This document shows, one piece after another, positions 56,511 through 64,000 of a stretch of 64,000 nucleotides of DNA (position 1 is the first letter of the stretch; each line of letters opens with the position of its first letter). The notes below the pieces were generated by a model, which saw only the letters and a list, made by a program, of their open reading frames with translations, was not told the origin of the DNA and did not search any database. Where the stretch lies: contig NZ_JBFAKK010000012.1 of the NCBI RefSeq assembly GCF_040655735.1, forward strand, positions 1 to 64,000, read 5' to 3'. Source of the stretch: Phytomonospora sp040655735. GTDB lineage: Bacteria > Actinomycetota > Actinomycetes > Mycobacteriales > Micromonosporaceae. The position numbers were made by a program, and so were the translations under genes.

Positions 56511-57436
56511 CCAGCACGATCGCCAGCCGCGCGACCAGCGGCAAGCCCCCGAGTCCGGCACCGACTCCCACCGACGCGGAGCGGTTCCGGCGCGGGGGCG
56601 CCACCCGCCACCTCTGGCGGGCCTCGATGCTCACGCGCATCGCGCTCGGGGCCGCGATCATCCTGTCGGCGATGCCGCTCTACTGGATGGTCGTCATCGC
56701 CAGCCGGACCGCCTCGGACGCCGTCGCGGTCCCCCCGAAGCTCATCCCCGGCTCGAACCTGTTCTCGAACTTCGCCCGGGCCTTCACCGACGAGAACGCC
56801 TATTTCCTGCAGGGGCTGACCAACTCCTTCATCATCTCCACGACGGTGACCGTCTCGGTCGTGCTCATCTCGACGATGGCCGGCTTCGCCTTCGCCAAGC
56901 TCCGCTTCCGGGGCGCGAAGGTCCTGCTGGTGTCGATCCTGATCACGATGATGGTGCCGTTGCAGCAGATCGGCGTGGTGCCGCTGTACGTGATGATGGT
57001 CGAGCTGGACTGGGTCAACACGCTTCAGGCGGTGATCCTGCCCTTCCTCGTCAACGGTTTCGGCATCTTCCTGATGCGGCAGTACACCGAGCAGGCCGTG
57101 CCCGACGAGCTGGTCGAGTCTGCGCGCATGGACGGCGCCTCCACGTGGCGGGTCTACTGGAGCATCGTGCTTCCCGCCGTGCGGCCCGGCATGGCGGTCT
57201 TGGCGCTGCTGACGTTCATGCAGAACTGGAACGAGTTCCTCTGGCCGTTGATGGTCCTGCAGCCGGACAACCCGAGCGTGCAGGTCGCCATCCGTGGGCT
57301 GACCACGAACTATGGCGAGGACTACTCGATGGTGTTCGCCGGGACGTTGCTGTCGATCGTCCCATTGATCATCATCTTCATAGCGTTCGGCCGACAGATC
57401 ATCGGCGGACTCATGGAAGGGGCAGTCAAAGCATGA
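56507..57436 (+). CDS. cebG: Sugar ABC transporter permease CebG
   Basis: A 309-residue permease with six predicted helices (MLTRIALGAAIILSAMPLYW ... LIIIFIAFGRQIIGGLMEG). The EAA loop is VESARMDGASTWRVYWSIVLP. The TTG start at 56507 is supported by GGAG six bases upstream and by the TTGA overlap with the preceding frame. The MalG-type partner of CebF. Its TGA overlaps the ATG of the beta-glucosidase gene. Confidence 0.92.
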   Translation: MTSTIASRATSGKPPSPAPTPTDAERFRRGGATRHLWRASMLTRIALGAAIILSAMPLYWMVVIASRTASDAVAVPPKLIPGSNLFSNFARAFTDENAYFLQGLTNSFIISTTVTVSVVLISTMAGFAFAKLRFRGAKVLLVSILITMMVPLQQIGVVPLYVMMVELDWVNTLQAVILPFLVNGFGIFLMRQYTEQAVPDELVESARMDGASTWRVYWSIVLPAVRPGMAVLALLTFMQNWNEFLWPLMVLQPDNPSVQVAIRGLTTNYGEDYSMVFAGTLLSIVPLIIIFIAFGRQIIGGLMEGAVKA

Positions 57437-58866
57437 ATTCTCACCACCGGCAGGTCTTCCCGGCCGACTTCGTCTGGGGGGCGGCCACCTCCGCCTACCA
57501 GATCGAGGGCTCGACCACCGCCGACGGGCGCGGACAGTCCATTTGGGACAGATTCGCCGCGACCCCGGGGCGGGTGATCGACGGGAGCACCGGCGACATC
57601 GCCACCGACTCCTACCGGCGCATTCCCGAGGACGTCGCGCTGATGCGCGAACTCGGGCTGACCGCCTACCGTTTCTCGGTCTCGTGGCCGAGGATCCACC
57701 CCGAAGGGGACGCGAAGGTCAACCAGGCGGGCATCGACTACTACCGGCGGCTCGTCGACGAGCTGCTCGGCGCCGGCATCGAGCCCTGGATAACGTTGTA
57801 TCACTGGGATCTCCCGCAGGCCCTTGAGGACAAGGGCGGCTGGCCCGCCCGCGACACGGCCTACCGTTTCGCCGAGTACGCCACGACCGTCCACGGCGCA
57901 CTCGGCGACCGCGTGAACCGCTGGATCACCGTCAACGAGCCGTGGTGCGCGGCCTTCCTGGGATACGCCTCGGGCGAGCACGCGCCCGGCCGCCGGGACC
58001 CGGCCGACTCCATCCGCGCCGCCCATCACCTGATGCTCGGCCACGGCCTGGCCGTGCAGGCACTGCGGGCGCAGAAGCCGGACGACAAGATCGCCGTCGG
58101 GCTCAACTTCTACCCGGTGCGCGCGGTGTCGGAAGAGGCGTCCGATGTGGACGCCGCGCGCCGCATCGACGGGCTCCAGAACCGCTTCTTCACCCAGGCT
58201 GCCCTCGGCGGCTCCTACCCCGCCGACGTCCTCGCCGACCTCTCCGAGGTCGTCGACCTCGACTTCATCCGCGACGGGGACCTCGCCGAGATCCACCAGC
58301 CCATCGACGCCCTGTGCGTCAACTACTACAGCAGCTTCAACGTCACCGGCAACGGCAACGGGAAGGTGTCGGCGGCCGCCGCGCCCACCGACGCCGGCTC
58401 GCCCTGGCCGGGCAGCGGCCACGTCGCCTTCCAGGGCGGCGGCCTCCCCGTCACCGGCATGGGCTGGGAGATCGACGCCGACGGCCTGCGCTCCACCCTG
58501 GTCCGGCTCAGCGAGGAATACCCGGGACTCGCGCTGATCGTGTCCGAGAACGGTGCGGCCTTCGAGGACGCCCCGGCCAACGGCGGCCCCGTCGCCGACC
58601 CCGACCGGCGCGCCTACTTCGAGGTCCACCTCCAGGCGTGCGCCGACGCGATCGCCGCGGGCGTCCCGCTGGGCGGCTACTTCGCGTGGTCGCTGATGGA
58701 CAACTTCGAGTGGGCGTGGGGGTACACCAAGCGCTTCGGTCTGGTCCACGTCGACTTCGACACGCAGCACCGCACGATCAAGGAGAGCGGCCGCTGGTAC
58801 GCCGACTGGATCCGCGCCGGGATAGGTCGTAACGCCGACAGCGATTCGAGTCTTTCGATAGATTGA
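57433..58866 (+). CDS. bglC: GH1 beta-glucosidase, intracellular
   Basis: A 477-residue GH1 enzyme without signal peptide. N-terminal motif FPADFVWGAATSAYQIEGS; the acid/base Glu is in TVNEPW (~170) and the nucleophile Glu in IVSENGAAF (~371); WSLMDNFEWAWGY near the end is part of the sugar-binding site. It should hydrolyse imported cellobiose and cello-oligosaccharides to glucose. The ATGA overlap with cebG shows it is the last gene of the ceb operon. The symbol follows Streptomyces usage. Confidence 0.93.
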   Translation: MNSHHRQVFPADFVWGAATSAYQIEGSTTADGRGQSIWDRFAATPGRVIDGSTGDIATDSYRRIPEDVALMRELGLTAYRFSVSWPRIHPEGDAKVNQAGIDYYRRLVDELLGAGIEPWITLYHWDLPQALEDKGGWPARDTAYRFAEYATTVHGALGDRVNRWITVNEPWCAAFLGYASGEHAPGRRDPADSIRAAHHLMLGHGLAVQALRAQKPDDKIAVGLNFYPVRAVSEEASDVDAARRIDGLQNRFFTQAALGGSYPADVLADLSEVVDLDFIRDGDLAEIHQPIDALCVNYYSSFNVTGNGNGKVSAAAAPTDAGSPWPGSGHVAFQGGGLPVTGMGWEIDADGLRSTLVRLSEEYPGLALIVSENGAAFEDAPANGGPVADPDRRAYFEVHLQACADAIAAGVPLGGYFAWSLMDNFEWAWGYTKRFGLVHVDFDTQHRTIKESGRWYADWIRAGIGRNADSDSSLSID

Positions 58867-58904
58867 CCGTGACCAGCACGTACCGAACTTCGGGGGGAGA
58901 CGAA

Positions 58905-59033
58905 GTGAGCGGACGTGTATGGGCGGCCATCGCCGCGCTCGCATTGCTTGTGGCGGGGATCTTGACCGTGCTCGCGATGCCGGCCGACGCCGCTGACCCC
59001 ATCCCGCAAACGACCTGGCAGACACAACCCTGA
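58905..59033 (+). CDS. Small secreted peptide, 42-aa precursor
   Basis: A short ORF encoding MSGRVWAAIAALALLVAGIL, continuing to PADAADPIPQTTWQTQP. The first part is a signal peptide and the residues after the likely cleavage site (after ADA) give a mature peptide of about 13 residues. GGGGGAG is 6 bases before the GTG at 58905. An in-frame GTG at 58869 is a weaker alternative. It lies between bglC and a terminator, so it is probably the end of the ceb transcript. Function unknown. Confidence 0.5.
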   Translation: MSGRVWAAIAALALLVAGILTVLAMPADAADPIPQTTWQTQP

Positions 59034-59044
59034 CGACGAGCGCG

Positions 59045-59076
59045 AGGAGCCCCGGCCTCAGCCGGGGCTCCTTTTC
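59045..59076. terminator. 12-bp perfect hairpin with T run, bidirectional terminator
   Basis: AGGAGCCCCGGC pairs perfectly with GCCGGGGCTCCT around CTCA, followed by TTTCTTCG. It ends the rightward ceb transcript. The leftward gene's stop codon (59058) lies within the loop/stem. Confidence 0.85.
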
Positions 59077-59627
59077 TTCGCCCGACTCAGCAGCAGGACG
59101 TACAGGGTCAGCACGACGAGGTAGCCGCCTGCGGCCACCCAGGGGTACCAGCGGCCGATTCCGAGCCTGTCCGCGGGCGCGGCGATCGCCCAGCCCTGCG
59201 GGTCGGTGACGATCTGGACCGGCGTACCGACCTCGTAGCGACCGTCGACGGGGAAGGACCCCGGAAGTTCCCGGCCGTCCTCGCCGGTCAGGCGCACGTA
59301 GTGCCCGCCGCCTTTCGCCGCGGCGCCGGCGTAGGCGCTGACGGTCGCGGTCTCCTCGACACCCCGCACGGACAAGAGGTAGCCCGACAGGCCCTGCGAG
59401 ACCACCGCGCACAAGACGAGCGTCCCGACCGCCGGGCCGATGACATATAACCCGCCCCGCTCCAGATACCAGTAGAAGAGGAGGCCGACCGGTGGCACGA
59501 CCCCGGCGGCCAGCAGGGCGAGCGGGAGCACGCCGACCGCCGCCGGCGCGGTCCCGGAGAAGGCCGAAAGGCCGACGCCGACGGTCAGCGAGAGCAGCAC
59601 CGAGGTGCCGTAGATGTATGACTTCAT
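59058..59627 (-). CDS. Four-helix membrane protein of unknown function
   Basis: A 189-residue protein with a signal-like first helix and three more hydrophobic segments (VLPLALLAAGVVPPVGLLFYWYL; YVIGPAVGTLVLCAVVSQGL; WYPWVAAGGYLVVLTLYVLLL). Between helices 3 and 4 is an exported beta domain (HYVRLTGEDGRELPGSFPVDGRYEVGTPVQIVTDPQG; about residues 115-150) that resembles DUF3592-type domains. ATG at 59627 without a clear ribosome site. It is divergent from cebR, and its stop codon lies in the ceb terminator. Confidence 0.68.
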   Translation of the reverse strand: MKSYIYGTSVLLSLTVGVGLSAFSGTAPAAVGVLPLALLAAGVVPPVGLLFYWYLERGGLYVIGPAVGTLVLCAVVSQGLSGYLLSVRGVEETATVSAYAGAAAKGGGHYVRLTGEDGRELPGSFPVDGRYEVGTPVQIVTDPQGWAIAAPADRLGIGRWYPWVAAGGYLVVLTLYVLLLSRAKKRSPG

Positions 59628-59868
59628 GCGCGGAAGGTAGCCGATGGGTGTGACTGTCCGCTTCCTCCACCGGGGTCGCCGGAAAGGACCGAACACCGCG
59701 CCGACAGGAGCCCTCCGCGCCCGTATCCGGCCATTGCGCGCCCTTGCTTCCCGGGCGTCCGTTTGGCGGACGATCACGATCGCGTTTAACGTACTCGCCA
59801 TCACGCCGCGATGCCGGAATCGCCGGATCACGGCACAATGAGACCCAGCAGCCCTCGAGGAGACCTCC

Positions 59869-60891
59869 ATGCTTGACGACAACGGCCACCGGCCCACGCT
59901 TGACACTGTGGCCGCGCGCGCCGGGGTCGGGCGGGGAACCGTCTCACGGGTCATCAACGGTTCCCCGAAGGTCAGTGAACAGGCGCGCGAGGCGGTCCTG
60001 AAGGCCATCCGGGAGCTCGGTTACGTGCCCAACCAGGCCGCGCGCTCGCTCGTGCGCCGCCGCACCGACACCGTGGCGCTGGTCGTCTCGGAGTCGGAGG
60101 AGCGGCTGTGGAGCGAGCCGTACTTCGCCTCGATCATCCGGGGCATCAGCAAGGGCCTGGCCGACACCGGCCTCCAGCTGCTGCTGACGCTGTCGCACTC
60201 GCGGGCCGAGCACGCCCAGCTGGAGCGCTACCTCGCCGAGCGGCACGTCGACGGCCTGCTGCTGGTCTCCGTGCACGGTGAGGACACCTTCTCGCAGAAC
60301 ATGGAGCAGCTCGGGCTGCCCATCGTCCTTTGCGGTGTCCCGGTCGGCACCCGACCGGTGTCCTATGTGGACGCAGACAATCGCGGCGGCGCCCGGCAGG
60401 CCGTCGAGTACCTGGTGGGCAAGGGAAGGCGCAAGATCGCGACCATCGCGGGATCGCAGGACATGCAGGTCGGCGTCGACCGCCTCGCCGGTTACCGCGA
60501 CAGCCTGCGCACCGCCGAACTCCCCGACGACCCCACGCTGATCGCCTACGGTGACTTCTCCGAGGCCAGCGGCATGGCCCGCACCCGCGAACTCCTCGAA
60601 CGGCACCCCGACCTCGACGCCATCTTCACCGCCTCCGACCCCATGGCCTTCGGCGCCATGCGCGTCCTTCGCGACGCCGGCCGCCGCGTCCCCGACGACG
60701 TCGCGATCATCGGCTTCGACGACTCGCCGACCGCCGCCCAGACCGACCCGCCGCTGACGACCGTGCACCAGCCCGCCGAGGCGATGGGCCGCGAGATGGC
60801 GCGCCTGCTGGTCGCCCGTATCCGCGGCGAGCAGCCCGATCCGCCGGTGACGATCCTGAGCACGAAGCTGGTCGTGCGCGACTCGGCCTGA
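59869..60891 (+). CDS. cebR: LacI-family repressor CebR
   Basis: A 340-residue LacI/GalR regulator. DNA-binding HTH TLDTVAARAGVGRGTVSRVI and hinge helix NQAARSLVRRRTDTVALVV; the sugar-binding core includes GLLLVSVHGED, SYVDADNRGGARQAVEYLV and VAIIGFDDSPTAAQTDPPLTTV. The opening LDTVAARAGVGRGTVSRVINGSPKVSE closely follows the CebR/CelR pattern. It should bind the TGGGAGCGCTCCCA boxes at 53587 and 53765 and be released by cellobiose. No box is visible upstream of its own gene. Confidence 0.92.
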   Translation: MLDDNGHRPTLDTVAARAGVGRGTVSRVINGSPKVSEQAREAVLKAIRELGYVPNQAARSLVRRRTDTVALVVSESEERLWSEPYFASIIRGISKGLADTGLQLLLTLSHSRAEHAQLERYLAERHVDGLLLVSVHGEDTFSQNMEQLGLPIVLCGVPVGTRPVSYVDADNRGGARQAVEYLVGKGRRKIATIAGSQDMQVGVDRLAGYRDSLRTAELPDDPTLIAYGDFSEASGMARTRELLERHPDLDAIFTASDPMAFGAMRVLRDAGRRVPDDVAIIGFDDSPTAAQTDPPLTTVHQPAEAMGREMARLLVARIRGEQPDPPVTILSTKLVVRDSA

Positions 60892-60892
60892 G

Positions 60893-61276
60893 TCAGCGCA
60901 TCAGGCAGAACTCGTTGCCCTCGGGGTCGGCCAGGAGCGTGTGCCCCTCGAACTCGGCGACGATCGTGGCGCCGAGGCCGGTGAGGCGCTCCTTCTCGGC
61001 GTCGGCGTCCTCGGCGCGCAGGTCGAGGTGCACCCGGTTCTTGACGGCCTTGCGCTCGGCGACGAGCTGGAAGAACATCCGGGGCCGGCCGTCGTCGACC
61101 GGCTCGACGAGGACCGTCGGGTCGTCCTCGACGTCGAAGATCCCCTTGCCGCGCAGGCGTTCCAGCTCCGCCTCGTCATAGGGGGCGACGCGGTACCCGT
61201 CGACGGCCGCCGCCCAGAAGCGGGCGAGCGAGGCGGGGTGCGCGCAGTCGAACACGACGTCCTGGATCCAAGCCAT
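60893..61276 (-). CDS. VOC (glyoxalase-like) superfamily protein
   Basis: A 127-residue VOC protein of the single-domain type common in actinomycetes: WIQDVVFDCAHPASLARFWA at the start, RVHLDLRAEDADAEKERLTGLGATIV in the middle, and HTLLADPEGNEFCL at the end. The His and Glu of the last part usually bind metal. Most such proteins have unknown substrates. The ATG at 61276 is preferred to the TTG one codon upstream. It converges on cebR with only one base between the stops. Confidence 0.83.
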   Translation of the reverse strand: MAWIQDVVFDCAHPASLARFWAAAVDGYRVAPYDEAELERLRGKGIFDVEDDPTVLVEPVDDGRPRMFFQLVAERKAVKNRVHLDLRAEDADAEKERLTGLGATIVAEFEGHTLLADPEGNEFCLMR

Positions 61277-61377
61277 CAAACCATTCTCGTCGGGCCCGGC
61301 GGGTTGTCACAGGGTTTTCCGGCGGCGAGCGCGTGGTGCCTAGGGTGGCTCGATCAGTGCTACGAGAGGGGAAGCCG

Positions 61378-62358
61378 GTGCGCACCACTCCGCCACGGCC
61401 GTTCGATCCCGAACGGCGCAGCCCGGCGCTGGCGGGCTTGCGCCGCACCGCCACACGGCTGCATCCCAGGCCGGGGAACCCGGGAGTCGGGGAGAGTTCG
61501 GTGGGCGGACCGCTGCTGTGGCCGGCCGGTGAGGCGTGGCCGGTGTGCGGGTCACCGGTGCCCCATGACGCCGCGATCGGCTCGGTCGCCGGCGTGCGCC
61601 GTGAGCGGCTCCTGGTGGCGCGGCGGGACCTGGGGCGCGCGGAAGGCCGCCAGAGCGCCGAAGTCGAGGCCGAACTGAAGGAACTGTGGCTCGCACAGCG
61701 GGCGGCCGGTGCCGTGCGGCGGGACCCGGAGGCGCCGCAGGCGCTGATCGGCGTGGCGCAGTTGTACGCACGGGACGTGCCGGACCTGCGCCGGCCCGAG
61801 GGGACCGATCTGCTGCAGATGCTGTGGTGCCCGTACGAGCACGCCGACGCCGAGCACCTGCCCGCCGTTCGCCTGGTGTGGCGCGATTCGGCGGCGGTCA
61901 CCGAAACCGTGCCCGACCCCAGTCCGGGCGTGGGGGTGCAGGAGGGCGGCTTCGTCCCCGAGGTCTGTTCGGTCTTCCCCGAGACGGTGGTGGAGTATCC
62001 ACCGGAACCACTGATCGGGCTGGACCTGCCCGCGGACTTCGACGATCCCGACGAGCCCTGGGCGATCGCGGACGGCTGGAAGGCCGGCGGCTGGGGCGGG
62101 TACTGCGGCGTCACCGATCCGGTGATCCCGGAGTGCGCCTGCGGAGCGCGCACCGAGCCGCTGCTGACGGTCGGCAACGGCGAGTGGAGCAACGACTATC
62201 CGTGGTGGAAGCCCTTGGAGGAGGCCGGCTGGCGCAAGACGCCGGAGCATCCGACCTCCTGGGATCCGGTGTGCACCGCCATCGGGCGCGGCTACATCAT
62301 GCAGATCTTCCAGTGCGCGAAGGGCTTCGACTGCCCGCCGACGGTGGCCATGACCTGA
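61378..62358 (+). CDS. DUF1963/YwqG-like protein
   Basis: A 326-residue soluble protein. GGPLLWPAGEAWPVCGSP, ALIGVAQLYARDVPDL and EGTDLLQMLWCPYEH follow the general course of DUF1963/YwqG proteins. A late cysteine cluster (YCGVTDPVIPECACGARTEP) and WSNDYPWWKP are extra and typical of an actinobacterial subgroup. GTG start with GAGAGGGGAAG upstream. Function unknown. Confidence 0.62.
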   Translation: MRTTPPRPFDPERRSPALAGLRRTATRLHPRPGNPGVGESSVGGPLLWPAGEAWPVCGSPVPHDAAIGSVAGVRRERLLVARRDLGRAEGRQSAEVEAELKELWLAQRAAGAVRRDPEAPQALIGVAQLYARDVPDLRRPEGTDLLQMLWCPYEHADAEHLPAVRLVWRDSAAVTETVPDPSPGVGVQEGGFVPEVCSVFPETVVEYPPEPLIGLDLPADFDDPDEPWAIADGWKAGGWGGYCGVTDPVIPECACGARTEPLLTVGNGEWSNDYPWWKPLEEAGWRKTPEHPTSWDPVCTAIGRGYIMQIFQCAKGFDCPPTVAMT

Positions 62359-62370
62359 GCGCGGCCGCTC

Positions 62371-63912
62371 CTACCCCGCCCCCGACTGGGTCAGGAAGAA
62401 CGCGATCCCCCACCCGACCGTCGTCAGCGTCCCCAGCGCCATCGCCGCGATCGCCAGCCCGTTGCTGGGCAGGTTCCCGCGCGTGGCGAGCAGAGCCGTG
62501 ACGATCGCGAACACCCCGACCCCGGGGATCAGCACCCCCAGCCCGGCCAGGCCGAGCGCGTAGGGGATCATCGGCGAGCTCTTCTGCGGTGTCGGGGCGG
62601 CCACCGGGTGGCCGAGGTGCTCCAGTTGCGCTCGGGCGGCGAGGATGTCGACGACGCATTTGCGGACGGTGTTGCGGTGCAGCAGGTCGCGGCGGTCGGG
62701 AGCGGTGGACTCCCGCGCCCGCAGCACGTTCCCTAGGCGCTTGCGCTCCTCGGCGAGCCACTGGCGCGTCGGCGGTTTCTCCACAGTGGACCGCACCCAT
62801 TCGGGCGCTTCGGGATAGCGCGAGGACAGCACCGCCAGACGGGTCTGCAAGTGCTGGAGCCGCCGGACCGAGCGCGCCGCCCGCGCGCCCCTGCGGCCTT
62901 TCGGCGCCTGCGCCAGGCGCCTGGCCGACTCGCGCTCGCGGTAGGACAGCAGCGCGTCGAGCTCCTCGGGGTGCACCAGCGGGGTGTCGTCGTACTGCTT
63001 GAGCTGGTCGCGGTAGAAGCTCGCCTCGGTGCGGTAGGCGAGCGAGAACAGGTACCAGACCAGCAGGAACACCGGCAGGCCCTTGATGAACAGGGCCGCC
63101 ACGATGCCGATGCCGCCGAAGCCGAAACCGTCGCGCAGCAGCGGCGAGTTCCACAGTGCGTGGGCGAGGATCGCCACGCCGACCGCCCCGGCCACGACTC
63201 CCACGCGCCGGCGCATGGGCAGGCCGCGATTGACCGTCGCGTAGGCGATCGCGCCGCCGGCCAGGGCCGTGAAGACGGTGTGGCTCCACAGTCCACTGAG
63301 GAAACCGCGCACGATGAAGGTGGACACCACCGGCCCGACCTGGTCGCCGCCGCGGTCCCAGGCGGTCGCGGTCACCGCGTAGCCGAAGTCCTCCACGACC
63401 TGGAAGCCCAGCCCGATGAAGGCGCCGTAGACGAATCCGTCCACAGTGGAGTTCACCTGCTCGCGGGCCAGCAGCACCACCAGGACCACGCCGAGGGCCT
63501 TGAGGATCTCCTCGACGATGGGCGGCCCGATCGCCGCGCTCCACGTGCCGGCGAACTCCGGCGAGACGAGCTTGGCGAGCAGTCCGTGCGCGGCCCGTCC
63601 GCCGTAGACGGCGCCCATGTAGGCGACCACCCCGCCCCACGTGAAGGCGAGCGCGACCAGCCCGGGCGGTTCGCGTTCGAGGTAGTCCAGGCGCCGCAGC
63701 ACGATCACGAAGGGGACGGTGAACAGCGTGAAGCCGACGGCGGCGACGGTCGAGGCGAGCGGGTAGGTGATGAAGCAGTTCCGGACGGCCTTGCCGAGTA
63801 CCCACAGGGCGGGCAGCGCGAGGATCGCGAAGACCCACAGGGCGGGGTTGCGGACGTCGAACCACCGGCGGGAGCCCGGAGGCGTCGGGCGGACGTAGTG
63901 CTCGCCGGTCAC
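62371..63912 (-). CDS. PrsW-family intramembrane metalloprotease-like protein
   Basis: A 513-residue protein. The N-terminal ~290 residues contain about eight helices and the PrsW glutamate motif GPPIVEEILKALGVVLV, with later conserved GFVYGAFIGLGFQVVEDFGYA and LWSHTVFTALAGGAIAYA, and HALWNSP. The C-terminal ~220 residues are specific: a basic cytoplasmic stretch (RRLAQAPKGRRGARAARSVRR) and two final membrane helices. PrsW proteases act in regulated intramembrane cleavage of anti-sigma factors in Bacillus; the substrate here is unknown. Its GTG overlaps the stop of the gene entering from the right. Confidence 0.85.
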   Translation of the reverse strand: MTGEHYVRPTPPGSRRWFDVRNPALWVFAILALPALWVLGKAVRNCFITYPLASTVAAVGFTLFTVPFVIVLRRLDYLEREPPGLVALAFTWGGVVAYMGAVYGGRAAHGLLAKLVSPEFAGTWSAAIGPPIVEEILKALGVVLVVLLAREQVNSTVDGFVYGAFIGLGFQVVEDFGYAVTATAWDRGGDQVGPVVSTFIVRGFLSGLWSHTVFTALAGGAIAYATVNRGLPMRRRVGVVAGAVGVAILAHALWNSPLLRDGFGFGGIGIVAALFIKGLPVFLLVWYLFSLAYRTEASFYRDQLKQYDDTPLVHPEELDALLSYRERESARRLAQAPKGRRGARAARSVRRLQHLQTRLAVLSSRYPEAPEWVRSTVEKPPTRQWLAEERKRLGNVLRARESTAPDRRDLLHRNTVRKCVVDILAARAQLEHLGHPVAAPTPQKSSPMIPYALGLAGLGVLIPGVGVFAIVTALLATRGNLPSNGLAIAAMALGTLTTVGWGIAFFLTQSGAG

Positions 63913-64000
63913 GGGCGGCTCCCCTCGAAGCGCATGGTGGCCAGCGCGTCTTCGAGCCGGTCGTAGGTGACCTCGTCGAGGCCGCGGCGGGTGGAGCTGG
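63909..64000 (-). CDS. C-terminal end of an unidentified leftward gene (partial)
   Basis: Reading leftward from the window edge, one frame gives about 30 residues ending RLEDALATMRFEGSRP and a TGA at 63909-63911, which overlaps the GTG of the PrsW-like gene by 2 bases. This coupling supports it as real and co-transcribed. Too short to identify. Confidence 0.5.
   Translation of the reverse strand, partial: SSTRRGLDEVTYDRLEDALATMRFEGSRP

Noticed and set aside
1..64000. tRNA, rRNA or riboswitch genes
   Set aside because: I looked for cloverleaf, T-loop (GGTTCGA) and rRNA-like tracts and found none convincing; a covariance-model scan would be decisive.

Overview
The window is chromosomal DNA from a high-GC actinomycete. 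Codons end overwhelmingly in G or C, GTG starts are common, neighbouring genes often overlap by 1-4 bases (GTGA/ATGA), and the gene families are typical of actinobacteria (WYL and CebR regulators, CebEFG transporter, mycothiol-type DinB protein, EtfD-like reductase). A Glycomyces/Stackebrandtia- or Micromonospora-like soil organism is my inference; no rRNA or tRNA gene is present to test it.

Left part (1-15.5 kb). Two large paralogues of an unrecognised family (229-1995 and 2430-4268) and a short third member (4965-5381) carrying only the shared N-terminal domain surround a nested pair of foldback mobile elements (2104-2433). A GNAT acetyltransferase, small exported or unknown proteins, an MFS transporter, a WYL regulator and a DinB-like protein follow. 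A divergent GntR / PLP-enzyme pair with one operator lying between the two start codons heads a run containing a ProC-like reductase, a methyltransferase and a nitrilase-family amidase.

Middle part (15.5-41 kb). A leftward operon (24.1 to 16.4 kb) encodes a compact type IV secretion-like apparatus: VirB2-like, VirB3-like, VirB4-type ATPase, VirB6-like and a possible VirB8-like protein, ending with a two-domain cell-wall hydrolase. No relaxase, coupling protein, integrase or att site is visible. Next come another foldback element inserted at a stop codon (25.1 kb), a tract of four unrelated tandem arrays (25.4-25.8 kb), and five adjacent small membrane proteins that look like mutual paralogues (27.5-30.75 kb). 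Then follow pyrE, an ArsR sensor, a leftward etfD-like/CNNM-CorC operon and an unusually small UvrD-like helicase.

Right part (41-64 kb). Small lipoprotein and membrane genes and two TetR modules precede a probable decayed Nudix locus. The clearest functional unit is a cellulose-utilisation locus at 47.8-60.9 kb: secreted GH48 and GH9 cellulases transcribed leftward, a divergent cebE-cebF-(93-aa ORF)-cebG-GH1 beta-glucosidase operon, two identical 14-bp palindromes typical of CebR/CelR operators in the divergent promoter region, a small secreted peptide gene and the LacI-family repressor. GH48 and GH9 would cut cellulose outside the cell, CebEFG would import cello-oligosaccharides, and the GH1 enzyme would cleave them inside, lifting CebR repression. 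A VOC protein, a DUF1963-like protein and a PrsW-family protease close the window.
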